Shown here piece after piece: positions 53,549 to 63,200 of a stretch of DNA of 64,000 nt. The notes under the pieces were generated by a model. That model had not been told where the DNA came from. It saw nothing but the letters and a program-made list of their open reading frames with translations, and did not search any database. The DNA comes from GCA-2733415 sp049614485 (GTDB lineage Bacteria > Bacteroidota > Bacteroidia > Flavobacteriales > Flavobacteriaceae). Within the stretch, counting starts at the first letter, position 1; each line of letters starts with the position of its first letter. The translations under genes and the position numbers were made by a program. The stretch spans positions 60,322-124,321 of the forward strand of contig JBMZDR010000004.1 in the NCBI GenBank assembly GCA_049614485.1, in the 5' to 3' direction.

Positions 53549-53588
53549 AAACAATCCAAATTGTATAAATACAATTTGGATTGTTTGT
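53549..53588 (+). terminator. 18-bp perfect hairpin between GLPGLI 2 and the barrel gene
   Basis: AAACAATCCAAATTGTAT at 53549-53566 is exactly complementary to 53569-53586. A short T-rich tail follows. It sits 12 bases before the next ATG, so it may partly stop transcription and lower expression of the barrel gene. Confidence 0.75.
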
Positions 53589-53600
53589 TTATATTAAAAA

Positions 53601-56228
53601 ATGAGAATAATTTTTGTTTTTATTGTGTTAGTTGTTAAGCTGGGTTTTTCGCAATCTCTAGTAGTAGAAGGTGTTGTTAAAGCGGGTGATTTAAGAGTTA
53701 TAGAAAACGTAACTGTTTTTGCTGTTAGTGAAATGGCTAAGCCTAAGTATACAATTAGTAACGCAAAAGGTGAATTTAAATTATTATTACCTCAAAAAGC
53801 AGGTTATATCGTTTCGTTCAGTTGTGTAGGGTATAAAACAGTTAAAATAAAAGCATCAGATTTTAATAGTTTTAAAGAAATTGTACTTGAAGAAGATGAA
53901 AATATATTAGATGAAATAATAATAAATCATAGGATAGAGCCAATAGTTGTAAAAAAGGATACTATAATATTTAATGCTTCAGATTTTGCTAAAATGTCAG
54001 ATCGGAAACTTCGTGACTTGCTTACGCATATACCTACTTTAGAAGTGACGCCTAATGGTGATGTTTTGTTTCAAGGGAAAAAAGTTTCTAAAATGCTGGT
54101 TGAAGGGAAGAAATTTTTCAATGGAGGTACAAAGTTGGCGGTTAATAATTTACCTGCAGATGCTGTTAAAAAAATTGAAATAATAGAGGATTATCACAAT
54201 GTAGCTATGATGAAGGAGGTAGGTAATTCGGATAAGATTGCTATAAATATTAAGTTGAAAGAAGATAAAAAAAACTTTGTATTTGGGAGTATTGAAGGGG
54301 CTAAGGGGAATAAAGAATTTTATGATGCGCACCTAGGATTGTTTTATTATAACCCTAAAAATAGTATAGCATCTATTTCAAGGCAAAATAATATTGGTAA
54401 TAAATCTTCAAACATTAGTGATTTTATTGATGAAGGGAGTAATTTGGATAGTGAATTGTTTTATGTAAATACAGTTAATTATTCTTATAAATTTAGATTT
54501 GAAAACCTTTCATCACTGGTTAATGGGTACTCAAGTGCTAATTATAATCATAATTCAAAAGATAATGAATTATCAGTATTTTTAGTTAGTAGTAAAATGA
54601 ATTCAAAAATGAATTCTAATAATAAAATTGATTACTTCGTTACAAATGGGTTGTTTGATAATAGGTTGTCAAATGAAATAAGTGTGAAAGAATCTTTTGT
54701 TGTGGGTTTAAATTATTCTAAAAAACCCAAAAATAATGACTATGCATTAATCTATAATTTTTCAATAGGTAAAAATTCTAATAAAAACAACAACAATATA
54801 ATCTCGGAAACGCTAGCATTAAATAATGTGTATCATTTTGAAAACAGGGGTAAAAAAGCAGAATTAAGTTCGTCAATTGAATTGCATAAATCTTTAAAAA
54901 AAAGAGATAAAGTGTCATTTGGGGCTCTCTTAGTATTAAGTAATAATGATAGTAATAACGACTACTATTCTAACAATCAATTTTTGTCAGATTATTTAGG
55001 TGTAATTCAGAGTGATGAATATAACATAACTGAGGGTTCAATTAAAAGAAAAAAGGCGTTAAATGTAAAAGTGAATTATTATAAAATATTTGATAGTAAA
55101 CATCAGTTGCATTTTTTATTAAATTCAGAAAATGATTTTCAAACGTATGAAATTAAGGGCTTTCAATATTTGGTTAATCAAGGAAGTCATTATTTTCCAG
55201 AAGTAAATAATGATTTAGATTATACAGTTTTTCGAAATGGAATAACATTATCATATCAATATAAAACACAAGAAAATATATTTTCCATAAGTTTAGAAAA
55301 TGTAAATATTCATAGCAAAAGTAATCAGCTAACCTCTAAGGGTGTTCAAAAAGAATGGTTGCTATTACCTAGAATTTCATATAAATATAAATTTAATAAA
55401 ACTAAGTTTATTAATGCTGGGTATGATAGGCGATACGATGTGCCTAATATTGTTAATATAAATAATAAATTAAAAATAGGATCGTACAGTTATGTTTTTC
55501 AGGGAAGTGAAAATTTGAGAAACCAATTACATCATAATATGTTTTTAGGTTTTAGTAATTATAATGTTTTTAACGGGGTTTTTTATAAGATAATTTCTGA
55601 GTTTGAAATTAATGAAAGGTCAAATGAGTTAGCGACTTCATTTGCTGATTCTAATCAATTAGCAGTATATCAAGCAAGCAAATTGGCTGACTATTCATTA
55701 AAAAATAAGTTTACTTTTGAGAAAATTTGGAGTAAAATGTCAATTAAATATAAAATAAATTATTCCTATGGGAATGATTTATTTTATATAGATGGTGTTA
55801 AAACTACTAATGAGATAAATTCAGTTGTTAATTCTATTAGATTTAAAACGGATTTTGATAAAAAAATTAATGTTACCTTTACTTATAGTAATAGGCAGTC
55901 ATTTTCTAAAATAAATGATTATAAAAATTCATATAAATTTTCTACTTACAGTTTAGAAGCGAGAAGAGTATTTAAGGATAGGTTCCATTTTTCTACATAT
56001 GGTGTATTGTTAAAATCTAATGACGCGTCAGACGATAGTTTTGTGTCAGTAGACGCGGAATTAATGTATAAGCCTATTAATAGACCATTTAGTGTAGGGG
56101 TTAGTTTTCTTAATCTAACAAATAATAAAAACAAATTTAATACGAGTCTGTCCAATGTTTCTAAATCAAGTTATGTTGTTGATGTAATGCCGCTAAGAAG
56201 TTTGCTTTATATTTCCTATAAATTTTAA
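53601..56228 (+). CDS. TonB-receptor-like outer membrane protein
   Basis: The 875-residue protein has a signal peptide to GFSQ, a carboxypeptidase-regulatory-like domain in residues 20-95 (VVEGVVKAGDLRVIENVTVF), a plug-like domain near 110-215 (LLTHIPTLEVTPNGDVLFQG and AVKKIEIIEDYHNV), and a long beta-barrel to the C-terminus, which ends in ISYKF. No TonB box is obvious. It resembles the barrels found with GLPGLI proteins in Bacteroidota. It may export or import the small proteins of this unit. The sequence is markedly rich in AT and in asparagine and lysine codons. Confidence 0.85.
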   Translation: MRIIFVFIVLVVKLGFSQSLVVEGVVKAGDLRVIENVTVFAVSEMAKPKYTISNAKGEFKLLLPQKAGYIVSFSCVGYKTVKIKASDFNSFKEIVLEEDENILDEIIINHRIEPIVVKKDTIIFNASDFAKMSDRKLRDLLTHIPTLEVTPNGDVLFQGKKVSKMLVEGKKFFNGGTKLAVNNLPADAVKKIEIIEDYHNVAMMKEVGNSDKIAINIKLKEDKKNFVFGSIEGAKGNKEFYDAHLGLFYYNPKNSIASISRQNNIGNKSSNISDFIDEGSNLDSELFYVNTVNYSYKFRFENLSSLVNGYSSANYNHNSKDNELSVFLVSSKMNSKMNSNNKIDYFVTNGLFDNRLSNEISVKESFVVGLNYSKKPKNNDYALIYNFSIGKNSNKNNNNIISETLALNNVYHFENRGKKAELSSSIELHKSLKKRDKVSFGALLVLSNNDSNNDYYSNNQFLSDYLGVIQSDEYNITEGSIKRKKALNVKVNYYKIFDSKHQLHFLLNSENDFQTYEIKGFQYLVNQGSHYFPEVNNDLDYTVFRNGITLSYQYKTQENIFSISLENVNIHSKSNQLTSKGVQKEWLLLPRISYKYKFNKTKFINAGYDRRYDVPNIVNINNKLKIGSYSYVFQGSENLRNQLHHNMFLGFSNYNVFNGVFYKIISEFEINERSNELATSFADSNQLAVYQASKLADYSLKNKFTFEKIWSKMSIKYKINYSYGNDLFYIDGVKTTNEINSVVNSIRFKTDFDKKINVTFTYSNRQSFSKINDYKNSYKFSTYSLEARRVFKDRFHFSTYGVLLKSNDASDDSFVSVDAELMYKPINRPFSVGVSFLNLTNNKNKFNTSLSNVSKSSYVVDVMPLRSLLYISYKF

Positions 56229-56241
56229 TAGTATACTTTTA

Positions 56242-56273
56242 TTGAGTTATCAAAAATAAATACCTTATTTTTG
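56242..56273 (+). promoter_or_regulatory. Promoter of the YgiQ gene, nearly leaderless
   Basis: TTG at 56242-56244 and TATTTTTG at 56266-56273, 21 bases apart, match the Bacteroidota promoter. The -7 box ends only four bases before the ATG, so the transcript would begin at or next to the start codon. Confidence 0.55.
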
Positions 56274-56277
56274 CAAA

Positions 56278-58275
56278 ATGAAGAACGAATTAAGGCTATC
56301 AGACTGGTTACCAACGACTAACAAAGAAGTAAAGATCCGTGGGTGGGAAGAGTTAGATGTGATATTATTTAGCGGCGATGCTTATGTAGATCATCCATCT
56401 TTTGGGCCAGCAGTAATTGGTAGAATTATAGAGGATTGTGGTTTGCGTATTGCTATCGTGCCTCAGCCTTGTGTGACAGATAATTTACAAGATTTTACAA
56501 AGTTAGGAACCCCTAACTTGTTTTTTGCTGTAACTGCCGGTGTGATGGATTCCATGGTGAGTAATTATACTGCAAGTAAAAAACAACGTGATAAAGATGC
56601 CTATACGCCAAATGGTGATAAAGGCTTGCGTCCGGACTATGCAACATCTGTATATACCAAAATATTAAAAGAAAAATTCCCTGATGTTCCTGTAATTATA
56701 GGAGGTATTGAGGCATCACTACGTCGTGTCACACACTATGATTATTGGAGTGATAAATTATCGCCAGATATTTTAACAACTTCAAAAGCAGATTTGTTGG
56801 TATACGGAATGGGAGAACAGCCTTTACGTGATATTATTCAGCTTTTAAAAAAAGGGGTGCCGTTTTCATCTTTAAAAACAATTAAACAAACGGCATATTT
56901 ACAAGACCGTTCTGAAGAATTGCCTAAAAATAAGAATTGGAATGCTGTTAGTATAGCGTCGCATGAAGATTGTTTAAAAGATAAAAAAACTTTTGCGTCA
57001 AACTTTAAAGTTATTGAACAAGAGTCTAATAAAACATTCGGAAACAGAATCATTCAGCATGTTGGGCCTAATAGGTTGGTAATTAATCCGCCTTACCCAA
57101 CGATGACAGAAAAAGAAATTGACAGTTCGTTTGACTTGCCTTACACGCGTTTGCCACATCCGAAGTATAATAAACGAGGGCCAATATCGGCTTTCGAGAT
57201 GATTAAGTTTTCAATTAATATTCATCGTGGATGTTTCGGGGGGTGTAGTTTCTGTACGATTTCTGCCCATCAAGGAAAGTTTATTGCAAGTAGAAGTAAA
57301 GAGTCCATCATGAAAGAGGTTGATACTGTTGCAAATATGGATGACTTTAAAGGGTATTTTTCTGATATTGGTGGGCCATCAGCTAACATGTATCAAATGA
57401 AGGGTAAGGTGCAGTCTATTTGTGATAAGTGTGTTGCACCGTCTTGTATTAACCCGGTTATATGTAGTAATTTAGATACCTCTCATAAGCCACTAACAGA
57501 TATTTACCAATCGGTAGATAAACATCCGAAAGTAAAAAAATCATTTATCGGTAGTGGAATTCGTTATGATATGTTGGTGCCGGAATTTAATAAAAATGCC
57601 GATCCAAAAGAATTAGAAGAATATACAGAAGAAGTGATTACTAATCACGTGTCTGGACGTTTAAAAGTAGCGCCTGAACACACGTCAGATCCTGTATTGA
57701 AACTGATGCGTAAACCATCTTTTTCAAATTTTCATCAGTTTAAAAAGTTATTTGATAAAATCAATGTGCGTAAGAAATTGAACTTGCAATTGATTCCGTA
57801 TTTTATATCAAGTCACCCAGCAAGTGAATTAGAAGATATGGCTAATTTAGCTGCAGAAACAAAGGATATGGGGTTTAAGCTTGAGCAAGTTCAAGGGTTT
57901 ACACCAACGCCTATGACTGTGGCTACTGTAATTTATTATAGTGGGTACCACCCGTATACGCTTAAGAAAATGAACACCCCAAAAACGAAACAAGAGCGAG
58001 AGGATCAGCATCGTTTTTTCTTTTGGTATAAACCTGAAAATCAAAAATGGATTAGAAATACGTTGAAAAAAGTAGGTCGTTTAGATTTGGTAGAGCGTTT
58101 GTTGCCTAAAAAAGAGGAAGAGCAAAAAGTCACGGGGCTTAAGAAAGCAAATTCAAAAAGTAAGTCTGGTAAAAAAGAATTTGTGAGTGTGCTGCCAAAA
58201 AAGGAGTCAACTAAAAATTCACGAGGTAAGAAATCTGCGTCAGAAAAGAAATATAAAAAGAAACGAAGACGTTAA
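56278..58275 (+). CDS. ygiQ: YgiQ-family radical SAM protein
   Basis: The 665-residue protein opens with LSDWLPTTNKEVK and GDAYVDHPSFGPAVI, the YgiQ N-terminal domain. The radical SAM cluster is HRGCFGGCSFCTIS (Cys319, Cys323, Cys326). SGRLKVAPEHTSD follows near residue 460. The last ~70 residues are a lysine-rich tail (KKANSKSKSGKKE, KKYKKKRRR) that could bind nucleic acid. The reaction of YgiQ proteins is not known. It appears monocistronic and ends at a bidirectional terminator. Confidence 0.9.
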   Translation: MKNELRLSDWLPTTNKEVKIRGWEELDVILFSGDAYVDHPSFGPAVIGRIIEDCGLRIAIVPQPCVTDNLQDFTKLGTPNLFFAVTAGVMDSMVSNYTASKKQRDKDAYTPNGDKGLRPDYATSVYTKILKEKFPDVPVIIGGIEASLRRVTHYDYWSDKLSPDILTTSKADLLVYGMGEQPLRDIIQLLKKGVPFSSLKTIKQTAYLQDRSEELPKNKNWNAVSIASHEDCLKDKKTFASNFKVIEQESNKTFGNRIIQHVGPNRLVINPPYPTMTEKEIDSSFDLPYTRLPHPKYNKRGPISAFEMIKFSINIHRGCFGGCSFCTISAHQGKFIASRSKESIMKEVDTVANMDDFKGYFSDIGGPSANMYQMKGKVQSICDKCVAPSCINPVICSNLDTSHKPLTDIYQSVDKHPKVKKSFIGSGIRYDMLVPEFNKNADPKELEEYTEEVITNHVSGRLKVAPEHTSDPVLKLMRKPSFSNFHQFKKLFDKINVRKKLNLQLIPYFISSHPASELEDMANLAAETKDMGFKLEQVQGFTPTPMTVATVIYYSGYHPYTLKKMNTPKTKQEREDQHRFFFWYKPENQKWIRNTLKKVGRLDLVERLLPKKEEEQKVTGLKKANSKSKSGKKEFVSVLPKKESTKNSRGKKSASEKKYKKKRRR

Positions 58276-58291
58276 TATTGTAATTGAGCAA

Positions 58292-58330
58292 CTAAAAAAA
58301 ACCATCTTTAATTAGATGGTTTTTTTTTAG
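58292..58330. terminator. Bidirectional terminator between ygiQ and the SPOR-like gene
   Basis: CTAAAAAAAACCATCT pairs with AGATGGTTTTTTTTAG around a six-base loop. It has A- and T-tracts on both sides. The right arm also encodes the C-terminal KKKPSN of the minus-strand gene. Confidence 0.88.
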
Positions 58331-58727
58331 TTGTTTTTTTGTTTTCTGGTTCAAATACAAATGCACCAGGGTATTCTTCTGTAACTTCTAATAAAGCAGC
58401 ATCAGCATCAAGTCTGTTGCGGTATTTTCCAATCCAAACTTTGTAATGTGGGGTTTGGTAAACGATGTCAGATTTATGATCTGTAAATTTTTCTTTACAA
58501 TTTGTTAGGGTCTTTCTGGCGGTATTGATATCTCCTGAAATTACTTGAATAGAATAGTAGTTTTTAAGTTCACCATTCTTTAATAGTTGCTTGCGTTTTT
58601 GTAATAATTGCTCAACCAAAGGGTCTTGTTCAATTGTTACCTGGCCTTCTTGACTGTAAGAATTTGACCAGATGAACAAGGTTAGTGAGGTTATTATGAT
58701 TGTTTTAGGTATTTGTAAGCGGCTCAT
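58308..58727 (-). CDS. SPOR-like exported protein
   Basis: The 139-residue protein has a signal peptide to NSYSQ. A SPOR-like domain follows (YYSIQVISGDINTARKTLTN, then YKVWIGKYRNRLDADAALLE), a fold that binds denuded peptidoglycan. The start at 58727 gives a normal signal peptide. It could help cell-wall turnover or division. It is alone on the strand and its last codons overlap the terminator. Confidence 0.8.
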   Translation of the reverse strand: MSRLQIPKTIIITSLTLFIWSNSYSQEGQVTIEQDPLVEQLLQKRKQLLKNGELKNYYSIQVISGDINTARKTLTNCKEKFTDHKSDIVYQTPHYKVWIGKYRNRLDADAALLEVTEEYPGAFVFEPENKKTTKKKPSN

Positions 58728-58744
58728 AATGAATTGTCTTTACA

Positions 58745-58752
58745 CAAAAGTA
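58745..58752 (-). promoter_or_regulatory. Candidate -7 box for the SPOR-like gene
   Basis: The minus strand reads TACTTTTG, matching TAnnTTTG, 17 bases before the ATG. No -33 element is clear. Confidence 0.4.
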
Positions 58753-58851
58753 CATTTTCTACTTGTTTTTGCTTAATCACTAATCTTATTTAGAATTTAT
58801 ATAAATTAGGATTAACATTTCTATAACACTTAAAAAATCAATCTTAAATAT

Positions 58852-58859
58852 TATTTTTG
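58852..58859 (+). promoter_or_regulatory. Candidate -7 box of the alternative complex III operon
   Basis: TATTTTTG matches TAnnTTTG about 120 bases before actA. The -33 element is weak. The long leader after it can fold by pairs TCAGGAT (58890-58896) with ATCCTGA (58929-58935). Confidence 0.35.
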
Positions 58860-58978
58860 TCGGAACAATTTTTTCAAAAGTGTGCTTTTTCAGGATATAC
58901 TTGAAAAAATCGTACCAAAAATGAAATCATCCTGAATTAAATTACAGGGATTACTAATAAATTATAGATACATTACAG

Positions 58979-60232
58979 ATGAAACAGGTGAAACACCGTA
59001 ATTCAACTTCTAAAGTTCTAGGTTTTTGCTTAGCAGTATTGCTGGCATTTTCTACGTCTATTTTTGCTCAAGGCGATCCAGCTGCGGGTAAAGCATTGTT
59101 TAATTCTAATTGTGCGGCATGTCATAAGTTAGATAAGGATATGACTGGGCCTGCCTTAAGAGGGGTTGCTGAACGTTTAGACAAAGACTGGCTTAGTGAT
59201 TGGATTCGTAACAGTTCAAAAATGATCAAAGCTGGAGATCCTTATGCGATTGAAATCTTTGAAAAGTACAATAAAACGCCAATGACGGCATTTCCTCAGT
59301 TGTCTGATGCTGATATTGATAATATTTTAGCATATACATCTGAAGAGAAGAAAGCTGCTCCTGTTCCTGTGCAGCCAGTTGGAGGTGGTAATTCATCTGA
59401 TTCTAGTGTTGATATGAACTTGGTGTTAGGGCTTTTAGCTTTAATACTTGTTGTGTTGGCAATAATGTTGATGATGGTGACAAAAACCTTAAACAACCTT
59501 GCGAAGCAAAGTGGTGTTGAACTTGTGAAAACAGATTCAATTTGGAAGAAGTTTGTAAAGAATCAATTTTTAGTATTGGTATCAGTAATTGCATTTATGT
59601 TGTTTGCTGGATATCATTTATTCGGGTTCTTTATGCAAGTTGGTGTTGACCAAGGGTATCAACCAGTTCAGCCAATACATTTTTCTCATAAAATTCACGC
59701 AGGTGATAATGGTATCGATTGTAAGTACTGTCACTCTTCTGCAAGAGTTAGTAAAACATCTGGTATTCCTGCATTAAACGTGTGTATGAACTGTCATAAG
59801 AATATTTCAGAGGTTGCAGAAACTACTGCAGATGCTGATCATTCAAAAGAGTTTTACGATAAGCAAATTCAAAAATTATACGATGCCGTTGGATGGGATG
59901 GTCGTGCATATACAGGAGAGTCTAGTCCAGTGAAATGGGTAAGAGTTCATAATTTACCTGATTTCGCGTACTTTAACCACTCGCAGCACGTTACTGTTGC
60001 TGGTGTAGCATGTCAGAAATGTCATGGTCCTGTTGAGGAGATGGAAATCTTAGAGCAGCATGCGCCGTTAACAATGGGATGGTGTGTTAACTGTCATCGT
60101 GAAACAAATGTGAAGACTGAGGGTAATGAGTATTACACAAAGATTCACGAAGAATTAAAGAAAAAATATGGTGTTGACCAACTTACAATTGCTCAAATGG
60201 GTGGATTGGAATGTGGAAAATGTCACTATTAA
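58979..60232 (+). CDS. actA: Alternative complex III hexaheme cytochrome c subunit
   Basis: The 417-residue protein has a signal peptide and six haem-binding motifs: CAACH near residue 46, then CKYCH, CMNCH, CQKCH, CVNCH and CGKCH in the C-terminal half. It joins a monohaem cytochrome domain (GKALFNSNCAACHKL) to the pentahaem ActA domain. Hydrophobic helices near 145-170 and 190-215 lie between them. In complex III the haems carry electrons from the quinol-site subunits to the oxidase. It starts the act operon and is 30 bases before actB. Confidence 0.92.
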   Translation: MKQVKHRNSTSKVLGFCLAVLLAFSTSIFAQGDPAAGKALFNSNCAACHKLDKDMTGPALRGVAERLDKDWLSDWIRNSSKMIKAGDPYAIEIFEKYNKTPMTAFPQLSDADIDNILAYTSEEKKAAPVPVQPVGGGNSSDSSVDMNLVLGLLALILVVLAIMLMMVTKTLNNLAKQSGVELVKTDSIWKKFVKNQFLVLVSVIAFMLFAGYHLFGFFMQVGVDQGYQPVQPIHFSHKIHAGDNGIDCKYCHSSARVSKTSGIPALNVCMNCHKNISEVAETTADADHSKEFYDKQIQKLYDAVGWDGRAYTGESSPVKWVRVHNLPDFAYFNHSQHVTVAGVACQKCHGPVEEMEILEQHAPLTMGWCVNCHRETNVKTEGNEYYTKIHEELKKKYGVDQLTIAQMGGLECGKCHY

Positions 60233-60262
60233 TAATAAAAGAAGTTAATATCAATTAATAAT

Positions 60263-63200
60263 ATGGCATCAAACAAAAAATACTGGAAAAGTGTTGAGGA
60301 GTTAGATACTAACTCAATTGTTGAGACGCTACAGCAAAGTGAATTTATTGAAGAGATTCCTGCTGGAGATTTCTTAGGAGATAAAGAGTCTCTTGAGGAG
60401 TCATCAACTACTCGTCGTGATTTTCTTAAGTATGTAGGATTCAGTACAGCTGCTGCATCTTTAGCTGCTTGTGAAGGTCCAGTAATTAAGTCAATACCTT
60501 ACGTAGTACAACCAGAACAAGTTCGTCCTGGGGTTGCAGATTATTATGCAACTACAATTGCGAATGGTTTTGATTTTGCTAGTGTGTTAGTAAAAACAAG
60601 AGAAGGACGTCCAATTAAGATTGAGCCAAATAAATTGGCGAGCTCTAACGGAGGTACAACTGCTCGTATACAAGCGTCTGTATTGTCATTATATGACAAC
60701 ATGCGTTTAAAGTCGGCTAAAGTTAATGGCGCAATTACAACGTGGTCAAAATTTGATGCTGATGTTACTAAAAAATTAAACGAATTAAACGGTGCTGGTA
60801 AAGATGTTGTGTTGTTGACACAAACTTTTGCAAGTCCGTCTACTACACGTTTGATTTCTGAATTTAAAGAAAAATACGGAAATGTACGTCACGTTGTGTA
60901 CGATGCAATTTCTGAATCTGCTGCTTTAGATGCTTTTCAAGAAAAGTATGGTGAAAGAGGTTTAGCTTCTTATAACTTAGAAGATGCAGATGTTATAGTT
61001 TCTGTTGGTGCAGATTTCTTAGGAGATTGGCAAGGTGGAGGTTATGAAGGTGCTTATGCTAAAGGTAGAGTGCCTCAAAAAGGTAAAATGTCACGTCACG
61101 TACAGTTTGAGTCAAACATGAGTTTGTCTGGAGCTAATGCAGATTTACGTGTGCCTTTAACACCATCTCAACAAAAAGTTGCTATCGCAAAACTATACGG
61201 TTATGTAACTGGTAGTTCTGTAGGTGGTAAATTACCTGCTGCAATTGAAGCTGCTGTTAAAAAGACGGCTGCTGAATTAAAGAAAGCAGGAAGTAGAGCT
61301 GTTGTATTAACAGGTATACAAGATAAAGGAGCACAAGCAGTTGGTTTAGCAATAAACGAAGTGTTGGCAAGTAAGGCATTTAGTCCTGAAACTCCTGTGA
61401 AAATTAGACAAGGAAATGACGCTGCAATGAATCAATTGGTTGCTGATGTAAAGTCAGGGAAAGTTGGTGCGGTAATCATGGCTGGAGTAAATCCAGTATA
61501 TACATTAGCAAACGGTGAAGCGTTTGGTGATGCTTTAAAGAAAGTTGATTTAACAGTATCATTTACAGAAAGAGAAGATGAAACTTCTGCTTATGTAACC
61601 TATTTAGGTGCTGCCCCTCATTACTTAGAATCTTGGGGAGATGTAGAGTTCAAAAAAGGACACTACAGTTTAATGCAACCAACAATTAAACCATTATTTG
61701 ACACACGTCAATTCCAAGATTCATTATTAAAATGGATGGGAAGTAGTGAGTCATATTACACATACATCAAATCTACGTGGTCAACAGGATTCTTAGGTGG
61801 GTCTTCTTGGAACAAAGCATTACATGATGGAGTGTTAGTTGCGCCAGTTGTAGCAGTTGAAGCTCAAGAAGGTGATGTTGTAGAAGGTGAAGAAGCTCCA
61901 ATGACTGATGTTAGTGCTGCAGTTGCTAAATTAGCAAAAGCAACTTCTAAAGGAATGGAGTTAACACTGTATTCTAAAACAGGTATGGGTGACGGACAAA
62001 TGGCAAACAACCCTTGGTTACAAGAGTTTCCAGATCCGTTAACTAGAGCTACTTGGGATAACTACTTAACAATGTCTCAAGCAGATGCTGATCGTTTAGG
62101 ATTGAGTTTAGAGCAATCTACATTCTTTACAGAAGCGCGTCATGATGCTAATGGAGGTTTAAACGGAACTTATGCTAATGTTACCGTAAACGGCGTAACA
62201 GCTAAGGTGCCAGTAATGATTCAGCCAGGTCAAGCTGTTGGGTCTGTAGGTATGGCATTTGGTTACGGTAGAAAAGCAGGTTTAAAAACAGAAATGCAAA
62301 CAGGAGTTAGCGCATTCCAATTATATGCAAATGCTAATACTGTACAAGACGTAACTATTGAAGCAACTGATGGAATGCATGAGTTTGCTTGTTTACAATT
62401 ACACAATACCTTAATGGGTAGAGGTGATATTGTAAAAGATACGACTTTAGAAATATTCAATACAAAAGATGCTAAGGTTTGGAATCAAAAACCTCATGTG
62501 TCTAAGGATCACGCAATGATTCCTGTAGATTCTCCAGATGCTGACTTATGGTCTTCATTTGACAGGTCTGTTGGGCATCACTTTAACTTATCAATCGATT
62601 TAAATTCTTGTACAGGTTGTGGTGCATGTGTTGTAGCATGTCACGCAGAAAACAATGTACCAGTAGTTGGTAAGTCTGAAGTGCGTCGTTCAAGAGATAT
62701 GCACTGGTTGCGTATTGACAGATATTACTCTTCTCAAGATAGCTTTAACGCTGATGTTGAGAAAAAAGATAACATCGCAGGTTTAGGAAGTTCATTAGTT
62801 GAATTTGGTGAGTTGGAAAATCCAGCTGCTAATCCTCAAGTAGTATTCCAACCAGTAATGTGTCAGCATTGTAATCACGCATCATGTGAAACAGTTTGTC
62901 CAGTAGCGGCAACATCTCATGGTCGTCAAGGTCAGAATCAAATGGCTTATAACCGTTGTGTAGGTACACGTTACTGTGCTAACAACTGTGCTTATAAAGT
63001 ACGTCGTTTCAACTGGTTCTTGTATGCTGAAAACGAAGAGTTCAATTACCACATGAATGACGACTTAGGTAAGATGGTATTAAACCCAGATGTTGTTGTA
63101 CGTTCTCGTGGAGTTATGGAAAAATGTTCTATGTGTATTCAAATGACACAGAAAACAATCCTTGATGCTAAGCGTGATGGTAGAGCAATTAAAGATGGTG

